Under the pieces are notes generated by a model. That model worked only from the letters and a program-made list of their open reading frames with translations, was not told the origin of the DNA and did no database searches. From positions 112,763,414-112,827,413 of the forward strand of contig OX457024.1 of assembly GCA_949752745.1 (NCBI GenBank): a stretch of 64,000 nt of DNA, read 5' to 3'. The translations under genes were made by a program, and so were the position numbers. The stretch comes from Protula sp. h YS-2021 (taxonomy: Eukaryota > Annelida > Polychaeta > Sabellida > Serpulidae). Within the stretch, counting starts at the first letter, position 1. Each line of letters starts with the position of its first letter. This document shows positions 34,474-46,940 of the stretch, one piece after another.

Positions 34474-34647
34474 ACCGGGAGTTTCCGAAAAGAAGCCCCC
34501 CCCCCCCCATATAAAAGTCCCGGGGCTCTAATTAGGAAACTGTTTCCTAACAGAAGCCCCGGGGCTTCTATTTTGTTTCTAAAGGAGCGCCTGAAATTGG
34601 CCAGGTTCCAAAAAGAAGCCCTGGGCTTTTTTCCGGAAACCCCCGGT
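34474..34647. mobile_element. Small inverted-repeat element (174 bp)
   Basis: ACCGGGAGTTTCCGAAAAGA at the left matches the inverted right end ACCGGGGGTTTCCGGAAAAA (about 25 bp). A second inverted pair (CCCGGGGCT / AGCCCCGGGG) lies inside. Confidence 0.75.
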
Positions 34648-34870
34648 GCCCACCTCCGAAGCTCATGTGCACTGATAAGCGTCAGATTTGAAATGCTTTG
34701 TTTAAACAAAACGGGCTGCAAACGATTACTTATTGCCTTTATTTTACACAACGGTTTAATTAAAAAAAGGATCAAAAATCACGATTTTTTTTACGTCGAT
34801 TTCAATCATCATTTAAATCACGATTTAAATCAAATGGTCTGGCGCCAAAAGCTGAAACAGTCATCTGACT

Positions 34871-36072
34871 GAACCAAGGAATACCCAAATAAAACTGTAA
34901 GTCGATACGACTTCCCCTTAGCGAGATATTTTGCACACAAAATCTTGTCCAAATTATATTTATATTTTACGTGATGACCTTATACGCCGCACTCGTTTCT
35001 TGCAATCGCAGCAACATTTGACAGAATCTTTCGGGCCTAGCAAGCGAAAAAAAACCCCACAAAGTTTCAACTTTCTCCAATTTTCAGCGGCTGAGGAAGC
35101 TTACATACAATATTTGAACCTAATGACCACATACACTTTTCTTAATTTCCACATTCGTCAAAAGCTGTTCGACTGACCAAAGGAATACCCCATAAAATTT
35201 GAAGTCAATAGGACTTTTCGTTATCGAGATATTTTCCACACAAGATCTTGTTCAAAATATACGCATATTTTACCTGATGACGCCATACGCCACACTCGTT
35301 CGTTGTACTCGCGACAAAATTCGACAGAATTTTTCGGACTTAACAAGCAATAGTCGCACCAAGTCTTACATGCAAGATTTTAACATAATGACGTCATACG
35401 CATTTCTTTATTATGCTACATTCGTCAAACGTTTATAGAACCGTCCAGCTGACCAAGCGAATATCCATATGAAATGAAGTCGGTGTGACTTTCCATTAGT
35501 GAGATATTTTGAACACAAGATCTTGTTCACATACAAGATTTTAACGTAATGAAGTTATACGCATTTCTTAATTTTGCTACATTCGTCAAACCTTGATAGA
35601 GCCATCCAACTGACCAAACGAATATCCATATTAGATGAAGTCGGTACGACTTTCCATTAGCGAGATATTTTGAACACAAGATCTTGCTTACATTATATAC
35701 ATATTTTACGTGATGACGTCATACGCCGCACTCATTCGTTGTACTCGCCACAACGAGGCCCTTTCGGCCTACCAAGCAACAATCCATCCAAGTTTCAACT
35801 TTTTCCGATGTTCAGCGGCTGAGAAATTTCGCACACAAAGATTTTTACGTAATGACGTCACACGCCTTCCCTAATAACGTAACATGCATCAAAAGTTGAC
35901 AGAATCGTTCGAACTATCCAGAGAATAAACGGATCATGTTTGAAGTCGATCCGACTTTTCGTTCTCGAGATATCTTGCACACAACATCTTGTTCACAACA
36001 GACTGACACACACACACATGCATGCACAGAATGCACAAACACTATATGTCTCCTCTTCGTCTCGGAGACATA
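34871..36072 (-). mobile_element. Hairpin-headed repeat element, family 4, copy b
   Basis: Read on the - strand it starts with a hairpin (TATGTCTCCGAG / CGGAGACATA region, 36045-36072) and TAGTGTTTGT. Then follow ~150-310-bp imperfect units with GATATTTTGCACACAA, TGATGACGTCATACGCC, CGACAGAATCTTTCGG and AAGTCGATACGACTTTTCG. No genes. Confidence 0.75.
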
Positions 36073-36795
36073 ATTAGTATTACAATTATAATGGCTATCA
36101 ATATAATTTTCCAGAATTGAAATAAACAGCTAATATCAGCTGAAAGGGCATCGCACACCTGCAATCGTCCCGGAAGTAACTTCAGCACAAAAACAAAGAT
36201 CAGTTACGCTCGTGTTCTGTATACTAGTTCATAACAATATCAATGCTTTGCAGCGTTAAACATTTGAAGAGAATATAAGGATTATTTTTTCTAGGCTGAA
36301 TTTCTGCAGACGAAACTTTTCCAAGAAAAACGATGTGAAAGTGGTATAGAGATATGAGAACGGGGCAGGTCTAAACTCAATTTTTCCTCAACTCTTTTCG
36401 TTAAAAAAGTATTTGTCCATTACAATGTACCAGTAACCTACGGCCGTCCGCCACTTTTGGGTCGTTTTTCAACGCTTCCTTTTTTTTTTGTTTTCGGCGT
36501 AATGGAGTTCCCCTTTAGAAGGTCGAAAGTGTAGAATTTTAGACATGTTTCCAGAGACTTACAAAGCAAAATGTGGTGGTTGTGTTGAGTTATAGGGAAA
36601 TTAAATATTTCCGGGCAAAATATTTTTGGACAACTTCAATCTGCCATTATTTTGTCATCCCAAAATCTAAGAATTTTGCGAATTAATCTATTAGATAACT
36701 ACATAAACAACTGACATTAAAAGAAAAAGTCCACAAAAATGCCAAACGTGAACTGGTTTAGGTAGTCTTAACATTTAAAGGGGTATTGTTTTATT
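36073..36795. other. No feature recognised
   Basis: AT-rich intergenic sequence without a convincing gene or array. Confidence 0.4.
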
Positions 36796-36799
36796 TAGC

Positions 36800-37330
36800 C
36801 GACCTCCCGGGTGACAATTGGCGAGACAAAATGACATTTTCGGGATAAATGTTGTGTTCCGGGATGGCGAACTTGCTTGAACACTGGCGAAAGACCTTGG
36901 CTACTGGTATAAGCCAATTCGCACTTTCGGATTTTTCCGGTGGAGGTGTTGTTTCGACTGAAAATGTTGGGGGATAAATTATAAAGAAATGATAAGGGAA
37001 AAACATAAAAATTCTAATTTTCTTTCAACATGCACACTTTTGAAGTTATAAAGCCATCATATGCTCTTTTAAAAACTATTTTACATATTATTCAATCCCT
37101 TTAATAACCAACATGTGACTATATTTCTGGCAAAATGGAATTTTGTTGATTTTTGCCGTTTTTTTCCTATCATTTCTTTATATCCTTATCCCACATGAAT
37201 TCAGCCGAAACACAAAAACTTCTCGGCAAAAGTCAAAAGTGCGAATTATTCCCGATTTCGCAATGATTCATTCGCCATCTAGTGGCAGAAAAAGGAACAC
37301 AGGTCAAATGCCTTCTTCTTGAAGTCTTCA
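36800..37330. mobile_element. Long imperfect inverted-repeat (foldback) sequence
   Basis: The stretch 36945-37005 (TTTCGACTGAAAAT, GGGGATAAATTATAAAGAAA, TGATAAGGG) is found inverted at 37150-37215. Outer parts (CGCACTTTCGG, GGCGAA) also match inverted. Probably an old MITE; exact ends unclear. Confidence 0.5.
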
Positions 37331-37611
37331 CTTAAGAGAAGCGGCATTCCAGTTTCAATACCTTCAAACACTTTTGCATAAATATATATTTTGTACCGCA
37401 AATAAACAAGCGAATTTTCAAAAGTTATTTTCACTTAAAATTATTGCATTTTATTTATATTAAGAGCACATTGACGAATTTAGTGGGTGATAATATAGGA
37501 TTCTTACAAGAACTAATTCTCATAGGACTGTGGACTCCGTTGAGGTATTTTGAGTCATAAATAGTAATAAAATGTTATACGGATTTTTTTCTAAAATTAT
37601 AACCACTTTAA

Positions 37612-39232
37612 ATGTGTGATTTATGAGTTTTGTTAGTACAAATTTCTAAAATTCTAGAAAAACTCTTTGATGTGCGTCTAGATAAATTCATAGATAAACA
37701 TTGTTTATTGAGTGATAACCAGTATGGTTTTCGGAAAAAAAGATCCACTGCCGTAGCGTTAATCGAACTTGTAGAAGAAATAACTAAAGCAATAGATGAA
37801 AAGAAAATTATGGTTGGTGTTTTTATTGACCTTAAGAAAGCCTTTGACACTATTGACCATGTAATATTACTAGATAAACTGTATCACTATGGAATAAGAG
37901 GTATTGCTTATGATTGGATTCGAAGTTATCTTTCAGAAAGAAAACAATTTGTTCAAATTGATGAATGTAAGTCAAAGTTATCTACCATATTATGTGGCGT
38001 CCCACAAGGATCCGTTCTTGGTCCGAAGCTCTTTATTCTATATATAAATGATATATGCAATGTGTCGAATTTGTTAAAGTTTGTATTGTTTGCTGATGAT
38101 ACAAATATATTTAGGACAGGTAATAATATTCAAACGTTATGCAATGAAATTAGCTCAGAACTTAACATGTTAAATACTTGGTTCAATGTTAACAAACTAT
38201 CACTGAATGTAAGTAAAACAAATTTTATGATATTTAGTAAGATACACTTTAACAATACTTTTTCGATTAGAATAAACAGCAAGAATATAGAGCAAGTGTA
38301 TGTAACAAAGTTTTTAGGTGTCTTAATAGACGATAAATTGTCATGGAAACCACAGATCGATAAAATTAAAAGTAAATTAGCGAAGACGTTATCTATTATG
38401 TACAAAGTGAAACACATTCTGAACGTAACCACTCTTCTTACAATATACCATGCGCTGTTTCTTCCATATGTTACATATTGTGTTGAAGTGTGGGGTTGTA
38501 CTTATTACACAAAGTTGGAATCCCTTTTCATGTTGCAGAAGAAAGCAATACGGTTAATGTCCAATGTAACTAAATACACAAGCACTGGTAAACTATTTTA
38601 CGAATTAAGGCTGTTAAAATTAAATGAGCTAATAAAATTTAAGGTTTTGTTAATTATGTTCAAGGGGTATCATAAATTACTTCCTATAAATGTGCAATCA
38701 TTGTTTGTCGTCGGAAATGAAAGTATGACGTACGAAACCCGGCAAAGCAACAAGTTTAAAATATGTTATTCCAGAACAACTATTAAATCTCATTGTATCT
38801 CGATAAAGGGTCCAAAGTTATGGAATAAACTTCCTCCTAACATAGTTATGTGCTATCAGCAACGTAAGTTTAAATTGTTATTAAAAGACCACTTCTTAGG
38901 TGAATATGTAAATTAAGTAACTGTTATTTTAGTAACACTCAAGCAAAACTTGGCATTCTACCTTGGCATAAAAGTAAATATGTGTGATACAATTGTAAAT
39001 GGAAAGGGTGGGCAGAATACAAGTTATACGAACTTCTTGCCTTACCCTCTGATTTCATCACTCCAAAATAGGTGTAATTAAATACCTACTGTATGCAATT
39101 AGATACCTGTATACTTCTGTTAAATTGTATGTAAACAGTAATATCTTCAAAGTCTATTTTCCTTATTCATTATAAATATACAAGCGTTGTCAATCTGGAT
39201 GAAATGAGAATAAATTATCTTATCTTATCTTT
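37612..39232 (+). mobile_element. 5'-truncated non-LTR retrotransposon
   Basis: Holds the reverse transcriptase frame 37630-38916, a 3' untranslated region and a terminal (TTATC)n tail near 39214-39231. The endonuclease and first ORF are missing, as expected of 5' truncation during target-primed integration. Domain order fits the Jockey/CR1 side of non-LTR elements; exact clade not decided. Confidence 0.85.
37630..38916 (+). CDS. Non-LTR reverse transcriptase, C-terminal 428 residues, open
   Basis: Copies element RNA into DNA at the target site. Seen in order: NQYGFRKKRST (30-40), FIDLKKAFDTIDH (65-77, first catalytic Asp), GVPQGSVLGP (123-132), FADDT (154-158, catalytic Asp pair), then the thumb region (KLSLNVSKT, KFLGVLIDDKLSW) and the C-terminal WNKLPP block typical of this class. 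The frame has no stop or frameshift, so the insertion is fairly young. The first Met is only internal: the real protein began upstream of the truncation, so this copy is unlikely to be expressed as a complete enzyme. AT-rich codon use, unlike the GC-richer FNTB and LRR exons. Confidence 0.93.
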   Translation: MLVQISKILEKLFDVRLDKFIDKHCLLSDNQYGFRKKRSTAVALIELVEEITKAIDEKKIMVGVFIDLKKAFDTIDHVILLDKLYHYGIRGIAYDWIRSYLSERKQFVQIDECKSKLSTILCGVPQGSVLGPKLFILYINDICNVSNLLKFVLFADDTNIFRTGNNIQTLCNEISSELNMLNTWFNVNKLSLNVSKTNFMIFSKIHFNNTFSIRINSKNIEQVYVTKFLGVLIDDKLSWKPQIDKIKSKLAKTLSIMYKVKHILNVTTLLTIYHALFLPYVTYCVEVWGCTYYTKLESLFMLQKKAIRLMSNVTKYTSTGKLFYELRLLKLNELIKFKVLLIMFKGYHKLLPINVQSLFVVGNESMTYETRQSNKFKICYSRTTIKSHCISIKGPKLWNKLPPNIVMCYQQRKFKLLLKDHFLGEYVN

Positions 39233-42000
39233 TGTTGGTAGATATATATTTATGGGTCACATATTATTATTAAATTTTATGGTCGAGAAATCCCGAATAG
39301 CCCTATTTTAGATAGATCCAAAAACTTTTTACAAAACCTTTATTTTTTTTAAATCAGAACCTTGGAAAACCCTCAATACTGCGATTTACTTCGTAATCAA
39401 TCTATAGAAAGGTTTCTGGGATTTTGATTTATTATAAGTGAAAAATGCATTATTCCATTTTAGTTCCCGTTTATTTCACGCAGTTCTATAAATATGCATT
39501 ATAGACAACTTAAGTGAAGTAGTTTTGCAAGATATTTCGTAAAAAAATGTTCCGGTATGAAAAGATAAACAAATAGTTCAGGTTTGCAAAATACTGTAAC
39601 GTTTCTGCTGTTTCACAAGTCTTATTTTTCGCTGCCGAATGAAAGCAAAAGACCCTAAAATTTTGGTATAGACATTCGAGCCTCGTCCTGAGCTGTACAT
39701 AAACAAGTCTGTTGATCATTGCGAAATGGCGAATTGGCTTATTATAAAAATTATTTACTTGAAAAGAAACGTTATTGAACGTTTGAAATTGGGTCACATT
39801 AAAATATTGCTTCCCTCGCAGAATCCCCAACCAGCCTGCGGGATACAATGTTCTAATTTACAAAAGATCGAACCACCCAACGACCTCTGAAGTTGGCTGC
39901 TGAACAACGCCTCCTATATAACTGGTATTATCGCTCATATGGAGCTAAGACTGTAAAAAACTTCTGACTGCAAGACTTCAACATTTTTGTAGAGTGTTGA
40001 TGTCTTGCATCATATCAACATGCTAACTTCTTACTACCATGAATTGAAAACTTTGGGGAATTAAAGGAACATAAGCTTCGATTTTTGTTTACATTATCGC
40101 ACGGCTATTCACCGATCTGTTGATTGTGGGTGTCTATCAAATCAAATTTGTTTTCGAAAAAAGAAAAAAAAACCCTACTAACTAGACCGGTGTTGCGCTA
40201 CAGATTGAGTCCAAGCTGAATTGAGTCGATTTACTGTACATTCCTTTATAATGAGGCAACCCATTCGGAAAGGGGACGCACTCCATTGGGCCCGGGAAAC
40301 ATTCGCGTGAAAATGCGAAATGTTTTCTCAAGGGATGTTTACTTAAGAGAGGGGTTGTGAAAAAAGGGTAACTTAGACAACTTATCAAGAATTGTTAATC
40401 ACTCATTCATCGTAGACCATTAAAGAGAAAATTAGCGTTGTTTTTTTAATTACTTATAAGTGGATCTCGGAGTTCAGAAATTGGTTTTTGCATTGTATTA
40501 AATCTGCAGATCGATTAATGGATTCACAAGGACTATTGATGTCAAACAATTGAAAGGTTAGTAATCTATAGATAGATTAATGGATTCATAGCGACTGTTG
40601 ATCTCAAACAATTGAAAGGCGAGTAATTATATTGCATATAGAATCTCCCTTCGTTTGATTGCAATTAAATGGAATCACATGCGTATCAATAGAATCTTGT
40701 GGCATTTCCTACTCACACTACTCATGCTGGATTATTAATGGCAATTGCAATTATAATTAAATATACTCAGTTATGAGCACTTAGAGTATTTTATCCAATT
40801 AGCAAGCACCTGATTACAATACCGTGTGACAATAAATTTATTTCGGGAATGAATTTAGTTGTTTTTGAGTAACTGGGGAAATAATACTCAGAGCCAGAAA
40901 AAAAGCAATGGAATCGTCTGAGAATTCTGAATCAAATTCTCAAGTTAACGAGAAGAATGAGATAGATATTATTCACTGTGTTAAGTATGTGCACTTTGAT
41001 ATATATATTTTCAATCTGAATATATTTCATGATTATTTATTGTTTTGTTTGTCGAATTTAATTTAATTTAATTTCTTACATTGCTATTTTATAGGGTACG
41101 GATGAGAACTGGTGAGCATGTTGCTGGACGTACTAAAGGACAGAAGGGAAATATTAACAAACATGTTTCCAAGAATTTTGTTTATGATTCAACAACAGAC
41201 AAGCTGTATAAAAAGAGCCAAATTAGTTCAAAAGTAGTTCAAAAGTAGCTGTTGCGGCTGGGTGGAACGATTTTTTCAACAGCGGTTAACATAAAACACG
41301 GTTACTGTTTTTCTAGAATGAGATTCTTCATTCTTGAAAAAAAAACGTGAGAAAAATTCCTGTTTTACTGCAATTAAATGTATGAGCTGTCAGATAAATA
41401 AAATGTGACATTTACAGTTTTGTATACAAACATTAAGAGACTCATTCTGGCCCGGGACTCAATACGAACTGCACCAGGTGCAGTCCGAAATGGGTGCACT
41501 CAATTCAGCCTGGCACTCAATCAGGCCCCCAACACCGGCAAGCGTCGTTAATAAACGACCGGTTTCGAGTAACCCACGCGTCCTTCAGCTTTGGACTGCA
41601 CACACAAAAATTTGTGTGTTCCGAAACTGCTTTTAAGCAGTAAGTCATTAGTGGAAAAAGTAACATCGACATGTACTGTGTTGATTTCATTGTTATTTAC
41701 AGCTTCTGGTGGACAGTATTCACATAACACGGGAAAATTGAATTATTGCCCAAACGAAGTAAATGTACGAGATTGATTTCGCAAGATCGGTCATTCAATG
41801 TAAAGTACAACAGAATTGTTTGAGGCCATTCTTGTCGTTTAGGTCGTTTAATCTTGGAATGCAACTTACTGTCCTGGTTGATAGTTATGAATGGAGCACT
41901 GTCAAGCAGAACCAAGCGCTTCGTACGGGGATTGTCAAAATTCGTACTTTGAAATATAACATTTCGACCGACTTAGGAATTAGTAGTGGGAGGTAACTGT
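39233..42000. other. No gene supported; one small direct duplication
   Basis: AT-rich. A ~65-bp direct duplication lies at 40500-40625 (GATTAATGGATTCA, CAAACAATTGAAAGG). A short frame at 40908-41000 (MESSENSESNSQ) and another at 41097-41250 could be exons of an unknown gene or element, but nothing confirms it. Confidence 0.4.
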
Positions 42001-42009
42001 CGTCCTTAT

Positions 42010-42780
42010 CGACCGAATAAGGAATTAGTAGAGGGGATATCCGTCGTCTGTATCTGCGTATGTACGTGCGTACGTATGTAAACGTTTACTTAAAAAACGG
42101 GGTAAACGTTTACTTCTTTCCCCTCATTTTTGATCAGATTCCTTTCAAACTGAGTACGAATCCCATTTGGGAGGCCTGTCTGAAAAAAAATACTTTTTTT
42201 GGTAAGCTACCAAAACTTGGCCAAATAGTGGGCATTCATATTTTTTGGCACCAGTTTTCAAAATGCTTCAGTTACAATTTTGATCTGATTGTCTTCAAAT
42301 TTTTGCAAAAAAGTTAACTGGGAAGACCTGTCGTGAAAATCATTTTTTTCTGCAATCCACAAAAAATTGACCAGATGGGGTGTTGATTAAATTTGACAAC
42401 CAGCTTTCAAAATGTTTTTTTATCCCAACAATTCGGATTGGATTTCTTTTTAAGTTTGTACAATTATTCCCCAGAGGCTTTCTCTTGAAAAGTTAGATTT
42501 TTTGGAGATTTTGGAAATCAATTTTTAAAATGCTTCTTCTATAATTTTGATCGGATTGCACTTAAATTAAGGATTAATGTTTACCAGGAAAGTGTCTTGT
42601 GAAAAAGATATGCCAGATGCACCGTGTGGAAGCATTTTGCAACTTTTTGTGGCCAATTTTGTTTTCAAACTGAGGTGCCTCATCTGCAATTTTGATTGGA
42701 TTTCTTCTACATTTTAGAAGAATGCTGTATAGGTGATCTTTTATAAATTCTTTTTTGGCGATATTTAGAAAATTGGTGTC
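42010..42780 (+). mobile_element. Helentron-like element, family 1, copy C (diverged)
   Basis: Leader GGGGATATCCGTCGTCTG and GTACGTATGTAAACG, then four or five diverged ~156-bp units (TTTTGATCAGATTCCTTTC, TTGGCCAAATAG). No head hairpin seen; tail lost. Confidence 0.7.
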
Positions 42781-42844
42781 ACATGAACAACTGGTAAAAA
42801 AATGAGAAGGGTCATAAATATATGTTGCAGTCAGTACTTTTCGC

Positions 42845-42935
42845 TGTTTGCTATTGTGGGTTCGACTCCCCCTGAGTGCTTGCTTAGCAATTTCTTATGC
42901 TATAAACTAGCACTCTCCGGTGGTAGCATAGCATG
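42845..42935. repeat. tRNA-like repeat piece, copy 1
   Basis: TGTGGGTTCGACTCCC (B-box-like) followed by GAGTGCTTGC and, further on, CTCTCCGGTGGTAGCA. The same three blocks occur inverted at 43568-43650. The order B box then CTCTCCGGTGG suggests tandem tRNA-derived heads or a rearranged SINE. Confidence 0.55.
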
Positions 42936-43138
42936 ATAAGTATTAGACTAGGACATATTACCACAAAAATAGTTAACAGATACCACCAAAATTTCTTGAC
43001 AGGATAGAAGCAGTATCAAGAGAAGTGCTAATGATTATGAGGAGTTGCGACATAAAATTTTATAAATGCTAGTCCACCTATAGTTTAGGTTGAATCATGG
43101 GAGAGTGTTGAATTTTCTGCATGTTGAATTTTTTGGAA

Positions 43139-43880
43139 GCTTGATTGTCCAAGGACATTGTGACCAGCTGGGCACTAGTGAATCAATTGCAAAAGACTTG
43201 CAGGATGGCTAAAACGTGAGAGTAGCATCCTAAAAACTGGATTGTTAAAAAACAAATATCACCTGAAGAGCATTATTTTAAAATTTTGAATAAATCTTTT
43301 CGAAGTGCAAAAGCCAACACATTTGGAAAAAAAAAACAATAAAGCCTTTAAAACGTTGTCATTCGGCAAATTTTTGGCGAATCGCCAAAAAAAAGTAAAA
43401 AATATTTTTTCAAGAGTGGACCACTGAGGGAATATTCGTGGAAAAAATAGGAAGGAATCCGATCAAAACCGCAAGAGAAGCCATTTAAGTAAAAGTTTAC
43501 ATACGTACATACATAAATATGCAATATCTATTGCATATCACATAAATGAGCATAATTAACGCGCGCAGTGCTGCCACCGGAGAGCATCTATTCGTTGCAT
43601 CAGAAATCGTTATGCAAGCACTCTGTGGGAATCGAACCCACAACAGCAAAATGCGATGAGCATTTTAATGTAACAATAATGTCCAATAGGCTTGTGTGGT
43701 TACCCAAAATTGGTATTTTAAATCTGGTTATTCAAAACTGAACATTTGTACAAAATCTGAAAGGAATCTGATCAAAAATGAGAGAGATGAAACACTTTAA
43801 GTGAATGTTTACATACGTACATACAAAGGATGCCCCTCTAATGGTGTGATTAGACAGTCCGACGGAGTTGTCTGGTCTAA
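43139..43880 (-). mobile_element. Helentron-like element, family 1, copy D (both ends present)
   Basis: On the - strand: head TTAGACCAG...CTGTCTAAT near 43850-43880, GAGGGGCATCC and a GTATGTACGTATGTAAAC leader, tandem-unit remnants including TTGGC-GAATC-GCCAA near 43375, and tail AGCTGGTCACA, then hairpin TTGTCCTTGGACAA, ending at 43139. Only ~740 bp, non-autonomous. A second leader near 43490-43515 shows it contains another partial copy. Confidence 0.65.
43568..43650. repeat. tRNA-like repeat piece, copy 2 (inverted)
   Basis: Reverse complement of the blocks at 42845-42935, lying inside Helentron-like copy D. GGGAATCGAACCCACAAC is a B box on the - strand. No cloverleaf can be folded with confidence. 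Confidence 0.55.
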
Positions 43881-45780
43881 TAAAACTATTTGGCTGCTTG
43901 CATTATGTTTACCACTACCGGTAGTATTACTTAAGCAACAAATATAACAAATGTGTTAGGGTTCCGATTAAAAATCTAAGAGCAGTAAAATTTTAAAGAG
44001 ATTCAAAATCATTTTCAAAATGTCTAATTGTTGCATAGTTTTGGCGGATTTGACTAAAATATTCTCTTTGCCACATAGAACACATCGACAGAAATCACAC
44101 CACAATGTCAAGGGACAGTCTGACTAGTCGAAAACCATACCCCCCGCCCCCCCAAAAAAACTAAATAAATAAATAACAATAAACAACTAAAATCTGTGCG
44201 TGTCATTTCCTAGGGAACATTGCTGGTAAAACTTGAAAACAATCGGAAAAATGTAGGAGAAATAGCATCTTTGAAAAACTGCTTACCTACTGAAACACAT
44301 AATAGATGACAGATATCCCACAAGTGATGGGTATAGGCCACCGATGAAAGTCGGCTTGCCTGAAACCTGTAGGGAGAGGAAGTAGAATTGGTTATAGCAT
44401 ATCAAAATTTGTGACAACAAAACGTTACATTATCCCAGCAAGTTCTCTCGGGGGCACTTGGATCATTTTTTGTCCATTTTCTACTCTTCTGGCGTAAAAC
44501 CCTTATATCAGAGGCACCTTGGTGATCTTGCACTCCTTGGTCATGGTCAAGGCCAAAAACCGTAAGTTGATTATAATCTAGAAGATGGTTAGAGAAAGAG
44601 CTACTTTTTAGTTTATTTTGAATTCTTTTTGCCTGAAACAAGTTATGTGAAACATACAGTTTCTCTGGTTTTGGTATCGTATACGTTACCATGCGTGCCC
44701 CTCCTCCCCTTAAAGAAATGGGGAAAACGGGAGGCAATTTTGAGGTCAGCTGTGGTCCGAGTGCTTCTTTCAGGATTTGACTCCGCGTTTGTTGGCAAGC
44801 ATAATCCAAATCCCACTTTGGGCGTTCCCAGCAAAATGCGCACAAATTCTGCGTTTCGAATAAAAAAATGAAAGAATTGATAGAGAGATTTCGCCTAAAT
44901 GTCAAATTTCTCTTGCACTGAAGAGCAATCAGGCTTTTAGCAACCCGCATGCTATTTTAAAAATTTGTTGAAGGTTTTAAAAAATAGTTTCAAGTTTTAA
45001 TTTCTTTTATGTTCCGAGTATAAGCTATTTTTGTGATATTTCTTCTATATTTTTTATCATTTCTTTTATGTTTTATCCGGTTCCCTCGCAGTCGAAATTC
45101 AAAATTCTTGCACATTTTATTCGAAATACCCAAAGCGTGATTGACTCATGGTAACCAGTTGGCTCGTTAGTGCCCCCCCCCCAACACGGGACTAGAGTAA
45201 TTACTAATTTGCAAACTTTCGACAAAAATATATCTCATTTTGCTATACTTAACAAAAGGATTTTTTTTCAATCACGGAAGATGTCACTTTCACTTCACCA
45301 ATTTGGATCTACTGCTACCATCCCCTTAGGTAAATGCGCATTTCACGCAAAAGATTATGTACGCATAAAGACGCCGAATGCCATCACCCACATGATAAGA
45401 GCAGCTCGACGAAGTCGATATAGAACATATAAAACTGACCCTATCAGCTTAAGATTGGTAGGCTCCGACGAAGAATTATACGAAGTAACTGTAAAGAGGA
45501 GCTAACTCGGAGCGAGATCCACGGCTGTTGGAAAGCTATATCAGGCAACATTTTCCAAGTATCAGCTTTGACACTCCGTGAAACGGTAGATTATAAACTA
45601 AGTAAATAAAGATCCTATTGATATAGTAATCCATATTGAAATAGTTTATAAACTCTCGATTTAGAAAAGGCCTGGCCGTAAGGGTCTTTTGCAATGTGGG
45701 CGATAATACAGTATTTGTTTAATATTACAGTATTTCCAAAACGTCAGTACTTTTCAAATACAACAATGGAAAACAGAACA
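43881..45780. other. Mostly unassigned; family 3 fragment and one small open frame
   Basis: 44500-44580 (- strand) resembles family 3 (TTTTTGGCCTTGACCATGAC). A 74-codon frame at 45281-45505 (MSLSLHQFGSTATIPLG...) looks less repetitive than its surroundings but matches nothing I know; hypothetical at best. Confidence 0.4.
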
Positions 45781-46570
45781 CATTCATTTTATCCCTCCAA
45801 ATTTTGTTTCTCTTTCGTTTTGTTTTTATTCCAGGAGATGCAAATCTTTTCTGCTTCTAATTTATCTTGTATATGTCAGAAAAATTACCCGATACCAAAG
45901 CTACTCTAGAGTGGCTTGTGGGAACCAACTTACATACTAATATGAAACTAATTCCATAAAATAAATCACAGTGAATTAAATTTACAGAAAATAAAATAAG
46001 CAAAGGTAAAGGCTTGAGGCTGACCTGGCCACACATTCATTCACAGAACACGTTCATTTTATCCCTCCAAATTTTGTTTCTCTTTCGTTTTGTTTTTATT
46101 CCAGGAGATGCAAATCTTTTCTGCTTCTAATTTAGCTTGTATATGTCAGAAAAATTACCCGATACCAAAGCTACTCTAGAGTGGCTTGTGGGAACCAACT
46201 TACATACTAATATGAAACTAATTCCATAAAATAAATCACAGTGAATTAAATTTACAGAAAATAAAATAAGCAAAGGTAAAGGCTTGAGGCTGACCTGGCC
46301 ACACATTCATTCACAGAACACGTTCATTTTATCCCTCCAAATTTTGTTTCTCTTTCGTTTTGTTTTTATTCCAGGAGATGCAAATCTTTTCTGCTTCTAA
46401 TTTAGCTTGTATATGTCAGAAAAATTACCCGATACCAAAGCTACTCTAGAGTGGCTTGTGGGAACCAACTTACATACTAATATGAAACTAATTCCATAAA
46501 ATAAATCACAGTGAATTAAATTTACAGAAAATAAAATAAGCAAAGGTAAAGGCTTGAGGCTGACCTGGCC
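45781..46570. repeat. 270-bp tandem repeat, almost three near-identical units
   Basis: Units start at 45781, 46051 and 46321 with exact 270-bp period; almost the only difference is one base near 45862. Each unit contains a strong acceptor-like TTTTTATTCCAG and later AAAGGTAAAGG. Very recent duplication. Confidence 0.95.
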
Positions 46571-46626
46571 TTTAGCTTTGCTGGTAAACTTAAAAACCTC
46601 TTCAATTTGATATTAGTAGGTATAAG

Positions 46627-46940
46627 ATGACATTTCTGGGCGCTCGACCTCTCACCCCCTGGTGGACCGACCAGCCTCCCCCTGGTGACCGACTGACCGC
46701 CCCCCCCCCTCTGCAGAAATTTCTAATTTTGGTATATTTTTTCGTTTCAGATCATTCTGAGCATTTTTCATTTTTCAGTATAAGACGACATTTTTGGACG
46801 CTCAAGACCCTCCCCCTCTTGGACGGACCGACCTCCCACCCCCTGGTTTACCGACTGAACCCCTCAGGCGGCAATTTCTGAATTTGGTATTTTTTTGGTA
46901 TTTTTGGTATTTTTTTCCGAGCATTTTTCATTTTGTTTGA
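46627..46940. repeat. ~165-bp imperfect direct duplication
   Basis: AAGA(T/C)GACATTT(C/T)TGG, GGACCGACC and CCCCCTGG blocks occur twice, each followed by AAATTTCT and TTTGGTATTTTTT. Confidence 0.75.

Noticed and set aside
34302..34872. Frames of ~160 codons on both strands
   Set aside because: They run through a small inverted-repeat element and non-coding flank, with no recognisable domains.
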